Assembly (NCBI RefSeq): GCF_963678635.1
Contig: NC_087062.1
Span: 52,276,473-52,340,472 of the forward strand
Length of the DNA: 64,000 nt
Reading direction: 5' to 3'
Origin: Symsagittifera roscoffensis
Lineage: Eukaryota; Xenacoelomorpha; Acoela; Convolutidae
Within the stretch, counting starts at the first letter, position 1; every line of letters begins with the position of its first letter. The position numbers were made by a program, and so were the translations under genes. Below the pieces are notes generated by a model. It searched no databases. It saw only the letters and a list, made by a program, of their open reading frames with translations, and was not told the DNA's origin. Shown piece by piece: positions 1 through 9,300 of this stretch.

Positions 1-6
1 AATGAG

Positions 7-12
7 TTTATT
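7..12 (-). terminator. UPF1: UPF1 poly(A) signal
   Basis: AATAAA on the minus strand about 270 nt beyond the UPF1 stop. The span 1-280 is read as 3' UTR; the cleavage site probably lies just outside the window. Confidence 0.6.
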
Positions 13-280
13 CAATGAAAATAGTCACGTTAAATTCATCTGTCATTGTAGTTTTTGTTATATTCTCGTCCGAGCGGTCTCGGATCTTCAAGAGACACTT
101 TTTCATGTCAGCCACAGCACAAAATGACACACTGCACCTCTCTTGGCACCTGATTGAACCCAACTCACTTTCTCGTTTCACTTAGTGGGGAGGGTACCGT
201 GACCTTCTCTAGCCTTTCAGCCAGCGTGTGAGAGGTGTGGTCTGCAGTGCGCCTTGAGGGTGGCTGCTGCTGGCCCTAGT

Positions 281-397
281 TTAGAATTGTGAGTTGAATG
301 AGAGGTAGGACCTGTCCTGTCCACTGTGCACGTTAGAGTCCTGTGACAGCAGCAGCACATCTCCTTGCGACTGCATGTCGTCAATGTAGAAACTCTC
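281..397 (-). CDS. UPF1: UPF1 exon 16 and stop
   Basis: Encodes [19 protein letters not shown] and ends LSFNSQF followed by TAA at 283-281. The acceptor is ttttcag|GAGAGT. The ending matches the SQ-plus-aromatic C-terminus of animal UPF1. Confidence 0.9.
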   Translation of the reverse strand, partial: ESFYIDDMQSQGDVLLLSQDSNVHSGQDRSYLSFNSQF

Positions 398-3300
398 CTG
401 AAAAAAAAAGAGACCGATGTGTCCCCGAGCCATTGCTTTACTCGCCAGTAGACAAACTTTCGAATCATTTTACACACATAATCTTAATTTTTACCTGGGA
501 GAGCATCTCTGCTTGTGACAATCCTCCACCGCCCTGTCCCATCGGGTTCTGTCCGTTGAACGACACTGATTGATGGAAGCCTTGAGAGAACTGCGTCATA
601 TCCTGCAATGATAATCAGTTAACGACATTTGAAAAAAAGCCAATGATCTAAAGTAAACCAGAGTTCGGATTAAAAAAAAAACAGATCACCTTAAATTGCA
701 AAAGAAAATAAATAGAAGTTGAGGCTTTTTCTTTTCCCGGTCTGCTAATTTTTTTGTTCACTTTGTCCAATTGACATGCTGACTAATTCGACTATAGCAA
801 TTAGACTTATTTGTTATTTGGATCAAACAATAAGGCTTATTTAGTCTTCATGCTCAACCTTGTCAACAATCAGGTTATCTTACAACATAAAATTGATGCT
901 TGTGTGGTGCGGCAAGTGCAAATAGCCGAACTTTAAAATAGTCAAACCCCAAAACACCGAATTGTATTATTGTGATTATCTTTACGTTTTTAGCAGGCAG
1001 TCAAAGAGATGACTTTTTTTTAATACTCAAAAGGTTACTTCCCCTACAATCGGTTCGGTCTCTTCAAACTAAATCACTATCCAAAATGAAGAGCTCTTTA
1101 CCTGACTCTGTAGTCCCATGGACATCTGTGAGAGTCCTGGCTGCGACAGACCCTGGCTCAGCTGCGAGGAGCCCATTTGGCTGGGGTTGCGACCGGCCAT
1201 GTTTCTGCAATAAGAGAGATATTATATTCAGCTCAACCTTTAGAGCGTTCTAAGGCAGTCTAATTCTGCAATGATTACTAACCGGTTGTATCTGGGCGGT
1301 TGTTTCGGTCTCACTCCATTGGTCATCTGAGGCATGCGGTTGCCCATTTGCTGCTGCTGTGAGTTCTGCTGACTCATCTGTTGGAAAAAGGCAGCAGGCG
1401 GAGGGGGCGGCATGAACATATTAATCGGCACAGGCATGCCCTGGATAGGTGCCAGTTGCATAGCCGGGTTCATTATTCCCATCTGGTCATGAGTGGGTGG
1501 AGCAAAAATAGGAGGTTGGGTCCCGTTGAAGGGCATATTCGGTGGCATGTTATTGGGCGGCTGTTGACTGCGGTCGAATGAAGACGTCGCGGGATTGCTC
1601 GAGAACTCCCTTGCATCGAACATGGCAAATGACATGAAGCTGGCTCCTGGGTTGTTCATGTTCGTCAACTTCTTAGGCTTGGCGAAAGTCATCATGCTCA
1701 GCTTGAGGTTTGTGAGAGCACCCTCAACCAAAACTTTGTTCTCTTTGAAGTGATGCAGCAGCTGGTTCCACAGGGGTTGCTGCAACAAAATCATGCATAC
1801 AGGCGAGACTAATTCCAATTCGACAAGACTATTTTTGTTCACATAATAAAATTGCTATTCAGCCTGGATGTATTTTTAAATTCACCTTCGAGAGCACTTT
1901 AGGATTGCCCACAACGATCAGTCCGAACTTAGCTCTGGTCAAAGCAACATTCAATCTTCTGGGGTCGTTGAGGAATCCGATACCCTGATGCTCGTTGGAT
2001 CTCACACACGACAGTATAATGTAGTCTTTCTCTCTGCCCTGGAATGCATCTACACTGGCCACTTCGACCTCGTTGTACAGTTTGGCATTGGCTGCCCCGT
2101 TGTGACTCATATGACCCACAATGAAAGCCCTCTGACCCTCGTAGGGCGTGATCACTCCTATCTGGTCGGGACCCACTCCATTTTTCATGAAGCGAGTCAC
2201 TATCTTCTCCACGTAGCCCGCCTCCGTCCTAAAACCAGCAAAAATTATTTATAAAACCACTCAATTCAATTAGATAACTTACAAAAAATACGCTACACTT
2301 AAATTCGAAAAACAATCACCCGGAAGTCACTAATGAAATAATGCACTGCAATAAAAGTATCGAAGAAGCTAACAAACATCTAATGTAAGAGCGATGCAAT
2401 AGAGGATAATTAGTTACCTGTTGAGGTATGATGTGCCGGATGATGCAATTTCCTCTTGGCCAGTGGAGCTGTAGAAGAACATCGGCAGCTCAGCATTGGG
2501 CCAAATCGAATCCACTTGAGGGTTCTTTCTCTCCCCTAAATTGCGCATATTCACTTACCAACAGTGTAATTGCCTTTATCAAATGAATATCGTAACACGC
2601 AAATCATGAATTTGAAGTAACCTTTATCAAAATCAGAGTTTAGAAAACTTAAGATAGTGATATTTCAGGCACATTTAGCAAGAAAGTTTCCGACCAAGTC
2701 ATGACAACGTTTTGGTGCTAATCTCGATCAAAGGAGAGGCTATTGAGTGTTGACCTGCGCTGACTCCGTTCTGTAGGGACCCCTCGTAGAACACGTTGGA
2801 GGGGAAGAGACTGAGTGAAGGGTGCATCCTGTACTGCACTTGTAGTCGGATGGGTCGAATACCCAACACCACCAGTCGCTCGAACATGGAGTGGCTGAGG
2901 CCACAGCTGGCTGCCTTCTTGCACATGACCACTGGGCCCAACTGGCAGTGGTCTCCCACTAGGATCAACTGCTTCACTCCCAACACCACTGGCACCAGAC
3001 ACTCTGGCTCCGTCGCCTGAGTGGACTCGTCTATGAGGATGGACCTGAACTTGAATCTCGCCAATCTGGGGTCTCCCGCACATACACTGGTGCAACAAAT
3101 CACATCCGCATTCTATAGCAAAAAACAACAGAATCCACACCTCGTGACACTTATCGTGATCTTTACACTTATGCTGTTCGATAGTGGAGTTTGCTTTCCT
3201 TAAACAAAGAAATGAACTGCACTTTGAAAGAACTCGGAAGTCAAAGCTCAAAAAAAAAATTGAGCATGTGTGCATGACTTTTCTCAAAAAGAAATCACAA

Positions 3301-6300
3301 CATAAGATTCTTCACCACGGAAAATCAAATTTGAGCGTGAACCTATTACAAAAACAAGTATTCGAAATAGAGACCAAATAAGAGCAGTAGATGGAGCTAA
3401 GGAAAATGAGGCGTTGAAAGTGTATGAATATGGACTTGCCTTGAGTAATTCGCTCTCGGCTGCTCTCTTGAGGAAGCGATACTGTCGCTCGTCCTGCTCA
3501 GACAACTCGCCTGTCTCGTCCTTGAGCTGGATGAGTTTGCGCAACTCAGTGCTGTTCGGCAGCTTCTTCAGCTGGTTGTGCAGTGCCAAGTGGGCCACTG
3601 GCGAGTCAATCGCCTCCCTACTCTTCGCACACAGTCGCACCACCTAGATACAGACAAACACAATTCTGCCACATTTCAAATTGCCAATCAAGACACGTCA
3701 TTCAGAACCAATTAGCAAGTATCAAACTCATTCGCTCTGTGATTGAGACATGTGAAGTGGCGTTGAATACCGATTGCGTTAGGGAATGGACTGAAAGGAT
3801 GTTCTCTTTTAAGTAAGCCATAGTATCCTATGCAATTTTAAGGTTCAAATTTGTCGCAACGACCCAATGTGGCTGTCTTTAATTAGAATTCAATTACATT
3901 TTTCGTGATCTTTACACTTATGCTGTTCGATAGTGGAGTTTTGTAGAAAAAAATAATATCATCAAAAAAATATTATAATCCATTCCATTAAAAAAAGGAG
4001 TTTTATCTGATGCAAAACGTATGAGCAAAACCGAAGCAAAACTTAAAAGAAATAGTTTTATTCGATATCATCAAAATATCGGTCATGTTTAACTTCACCA
4101 ACAGCGCTGAACAGTCGGTAATAATGTACTATAAATGGTGGCGAGGAAATTAGTCGACAAGCAAATTAGATGGATCCAATAAAACAGAATTTAGACGTAT
4201 TTTTTCTACAAAACTAGAATTTTGTACGAAAAGCAAAGGTCTAACAAAACTTATTACTTGAAACAAATTTTCACATTTACAAAAAGGGTATAATATAATT
4301 CCTTTGCATATCAAAATATTTGCTATAAATATTTATGAAAAATTAATCCGATCATGAAACATTTTTAAAATGCATAAATTACACAATTGAGACATGTGAA
4401 AAACTGATTCGCAAAAAGCTCAAATGAAAGTTAATTGTAGTCAGCGAAAATTAATTGTAGCCAGTAAACAAATTTCACACACGTTAACAATACAATTACA
4501 TCTAATTTCCCAAACTTGTAGTTTTGTATCAATGTCTAATTTCAGTTTATTTTGGTCAAGTCTAGATTGCTTTTCGTCTAACTGCCTAGGCCCAACTATG
4601 AATATCAACAACTGGCTACCAATACAATTTTAGGGGCTAGGAAATTAGGCGACGAGCAAATTAGACGTCTCCAATAAAATGGAATTTGGACGATAAATTC
4701 TTTTTTGCAAATCTAGCATTTTGAACGAATAGCAAAGGGCTAACAAAATTTATCACTTGAAGCAAAATTTCACCAATACAAAAAGAATTTATAATCCCAT
4801 TGCATATCCAAGTATTTATTATAAATAATTTTTACAACATTAATCGATATATTATGAAACATTTGAAATGCATAAATTATACAATTGCGATATGCGAAAA
4901 TCAGAGCCGCATTTAAGAAAGCTCGAACGCAAGTTAATTGTAGTCAGCCAAACTTAATTGTAGTCAGTAAACAAATTTCACGCACGTTAACAATACAATT
5001 ACATCTAATTTCCTATATTTAGAGTTTTGCATCGACGTCTAAATTCAATATTTTCGTTCATGTATTATTTGCTTTTCGTCTAATTTCATAGGACGCTATA
5101 ACTTTCTACGCAGAATGAAAGCAGCACTTCGCATACAAAAGCGACAGAACGCCTAGAGGTAGCTTTAAAAGACAGAAGCGAAGCTGAGCTTCGCACTACT
5201 TCTGATCAAACAATTATAAGATGAAAGCAACATTACGCTCAAAAATTAGCCAACAGAACTTCAAACAAGCTGAGAATTGACGCCGTCAGTGGAAAAACGA
5301 AAAAAAAAACATAATAATAAAAAGCAAAAATATATATATTTTTGAGTTAAATGGTGAAATAGTCTTATCGATATAAAAGGACTGCCGGTCACTTAAAGGA
5401 AAAAGTCGGTAAATAAGCCAAAAAAATAAAGCCGACGGCCGAATACTTGAAACTGAGCCAAAAAATTTTTGTCAAAGAATCATATCGGAAAAAATTGCAT
5501 GTAACGCCCACATAGGATAGTTATACAAAAAGCTTATGCAAAGTAGACAACATAATTTGGAAATTAAACCGACAGAGCTTAAGTCGACAACCATGAAGCC
5601 GAAAAATCATAAGCAGAAAATTAGTATCGAAACTATAATTATACCCACAATGGTTTGACTTCTTGTTATAACATACACTAGTAACTATTACCTACTGTAC
5701 CTGAACTTTTCAGTACCTGAAGTTTCATGAAATTGAGCATCTCAGCTGCAAAGCAGCATCATAAGTGATTCAACTGACTCTGTTAAACTGTTGTAAAACC
5801 GAAAAAAGTCTATATTCCGATTTGATAACGCTTGCAAATCGCAAGCGTAAAGAGTTTTGAAAAATAATTCCCATGTACCCAGAGCGGAGAGAGAACACCA
5901 AAAACAGCACTAAACTGCCGCCAAAAAGAGCATTATTTTATACAAGTTGGATTGGAAAAAAACTCGTTACACAACACAATGATCGCAAGCTCGCCTGTAT
6001 AATTATAAGTTATCTGCAATAGGAAACAGCTTCATTTGGGCGAACCTCGCGGACCGACACAACATAAGCAGCAGACAGTAGGAAAAGTCTGAATGAATTC
6101 AAGGATACAAAAAAAAACACTATGTTACCTTGAGTCCAGTGAGGTGTATCTTGTAACAGAGCTGGTCGACTGCGATGTTGCTGGGTGCACAAACCAGCAC
6201 CTGGCCTAATTTCGCCAAGTGGAACACCACGGTAGCCGATGTCACAGTTTTGCCAGTTCCTGGGGGTCCCTAGAAACATACCAATAATTCAATTCTTATG

Positions 6301-9300
6301 ATGTGGCAGTGGGATGTGGCCTGGGAGCCTGGAAGAAAAACTATTCAACTTGAAATGAAAAGATAGATCAGATACCATCGACCCCAATAATCTACTACTT
6401 TTTACGAACTTCTTGAGACTGAAAGAAAACTGTGCGTTAGGTTCAACAACTAGCTACCTGTATCAGACTGAGTGGCCTCTGCAACACCTGTTTGACGGCG
6501 TTGACCTGGCTGTGGTTCAGTTCGGGTAGTCCTGGTGCTGAGAACCTCTTGGGCACATTCAGTTTGAACACCTTGTCCCCATCTGGACCGGTGGAGCTGT
6601 TGTCGTGGCCCAGTAGTCTGTGGAATATGTACTCGGACACACATGTCATATCCACAGCGAATGTCTTCATCGCCGCCTGCATTCTACAAAACAACACAAC
6701 AGTTTCTGCCTTTTCTAAAACAGACGAACAGGAGTCTATGCAGGAAAGTTTTTGACATATGGGAAGGTGAGCTTCCAAAAAAATTCAGCTGACTTTTTAG
6801 GTGACCCATTTCAGTTCTTACACAGAGGCGAAGCTTCGTTAACACTTGCGCGAAGACGATTAAAAGCAGCTCTATAAAATGCAATAAAAAAATTAGAAAT
6901 AAGCCTCGAATTAGTAAAAAAAAATCTGCTACCTCTGAGATTCGAACCTGCGACCTAATCATTAACAGTCTCACACACTTACTACTCAGCCACGGAAACT
7001 TACTAGACACCAAACAAAGGCCACAAATAAAGCGGAGAATAGATGCTATGCAATTTCCAATGCTACTGTGAAATTTCCAAATAAGTGAACACTTTTAATA
7101 AACACTTTGTAGTGTCGAAGGAGCTTCGTCGAAACCCGAGAAACCCTAGAATGACCATTTTTTGCTATACTTTTGTATGCCAACAAACATTTTTCTAATT
7201 ATTTTTCGCCCGGCATCCCCCTTTAATTTAGCATACCCTGGCAAAAATTTCGACTGAAGAAAATTAAGGCTCTTTTCCACTACCCACCCCCAAATTTTAA
7301 AATTTCTTAGTTATATTAAGTGACGTTGCGATGTAAGCAATGAAGAAAAAACCTGTCACACAGAGCATAAGTACCTGTATTAAAAAACCTGTCACTCGAA
7401 TTAGTAAAATTTTGCTACGTATGGGCTTCGAAACAGAGGCTTCGAGAGTTTGAGTCTCACGCCCTGCCCTATCGGCCACCAACGCTTAACAACCGGTCAA
7501 AAATAAAGCAACTACATATGCTAACAAATTCCCAATGCCATGCAGCAAAAGTGGCACAAATACACACAATTTTGCAATTAATAGTTTGGAATATAACACA
7601 CTGAAGGCATCGACACCAATTTTGCACGTAATAAATTGGAAAGCATAAAGCCACATTATGTATAAACCATTCACTTCAAAAAATTGCGAGATAAATTGAG
7701 TTAATTATTGTTATGTTGTATAAAAACAAATAGCTTTTTTTTGTTCATTTGATTAATTTAAAATCATCAACTGTGTTAAATTATTGCTATTCGAATGTCA
7801 AAGCACGTGCTATCAAAAAGCCGTAAAGATGCCCAAAAGTGGCACCAATATATGGGAATTCGGTTAGATAAAAAGAATAGTTATAGTATAACACTAACGC
7901 TCACTTAAGTTCGCTATTATAAAAAATAATTAGTTCGTTCACCATGCAAAATTTTATCGCAAATCGTTTTTCAAAACTAAATTTCAGATGGAAGGGGGAA
8001 AGTGGAAAAGAGCCAAATCTAAGGTTAGTCGACTAAATGAAGATGGCAAAATATTCCCAACAGAGATGTGAGGCTTTGCAAACACTACCACGAACCCAAA
8101 AAGCAGCTCTATAAAGACAGTTCGTACTAATACACACTACGCTGCGCGCTGGTAAAAAGGGAACCGTTTGAATTAATTACAATAAGAATTGAGGGGAAGG
8201 AGGTAAAAAATTTCTCCAGTATAAAGGTTAGTCTCCATTTGAATGACCTGTCGAAGGAGGTGGACTTCCACACAAACTCCACTGAGTAGTTGTGTGTGAC
8301 ATGTAGCGGTGGCATCTCCCCGTGTGCTCTCCTCAATTCCACCCCTATCTCCTCTCCATTACTGTTCGGAACTTTTATCACGTGTCCCTCCCCCTTCCAG
8401 TGCTTATGCAGCTCCCCCTTATACGCCATGCGCAACTCGTCTCCCTGCATCAGGCGCATCTCAAAGAACGCTAAACAGTAACAATGGTTTTTTTTATCGA
8501 CATCCGAGTTTTCCCGAAACTAATATTAAAAATTAATCTTTACACTTCCACTCACTTTCGCGCAAGCATCACATCTTTGGAAAATGACAATGAGCACAGT
8601 GACCATAAGGAATCATTCGAACTCCCGGAGAAATTAATTTTTCTTACTGATGGTTTGAAGAACATGTGTTATGATTAAAACTTGTTAAATGAAACATTTT
8701 TGTTCAATTTCTACCTGAGTCGGAGGCAGGCAGTACAAAGAATGCAAGTCTCCGCTTGTTGAGTCCTACATCCCATCTGACCACTATGTTGTCCTGCGTC
8801 TGGGACTCCTTCAGTCGCTTGTCATAGTCCGACTCCAATTTCACCAGGGGTCCGAAGATGTTCTGATATTGATATGCATCTTCATACCTAACATGCACAC
8901 CCTATTCTCACAAAACTTCACAGTTCGCTTGAATTCTAATATAACTAGATAAAAATACAATTCGCCAGAAATGTAGCATTTCCAATTGCGCAAATTTTTT
9001 TTTTTTTAAAATCGATATTTTCAGTTGAACCTAATACAATTGAGAATTGTATACCGTAGCAGGACATTTTGGAGTGCCTCGTCGACGCCTGGCTTCTCCA
9101 GATCTTCCAAATTAGCTTCGGGGTTGTCTTTCCACATCTCCTCTAACTTGTTGATCTGCGAAGCGTTGATCTTACGCGCCCTCAGCTGGTCAGTCTCCGA
9201 GGGCACTTTGACCAGCCACGAGAGAAAGCTCCTGTCCTCTATCAGTGGCTTCCACTTGGAGTGGTCAAACTGCATCTCCTTGGCTGTGCTTGGAGCAGCA

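Noticed and set aside
1240-1842. 200-codon minus frame taken as a stand-alone gene
   Set aside because: It is UPF1 exon 13 read through its splice sites.
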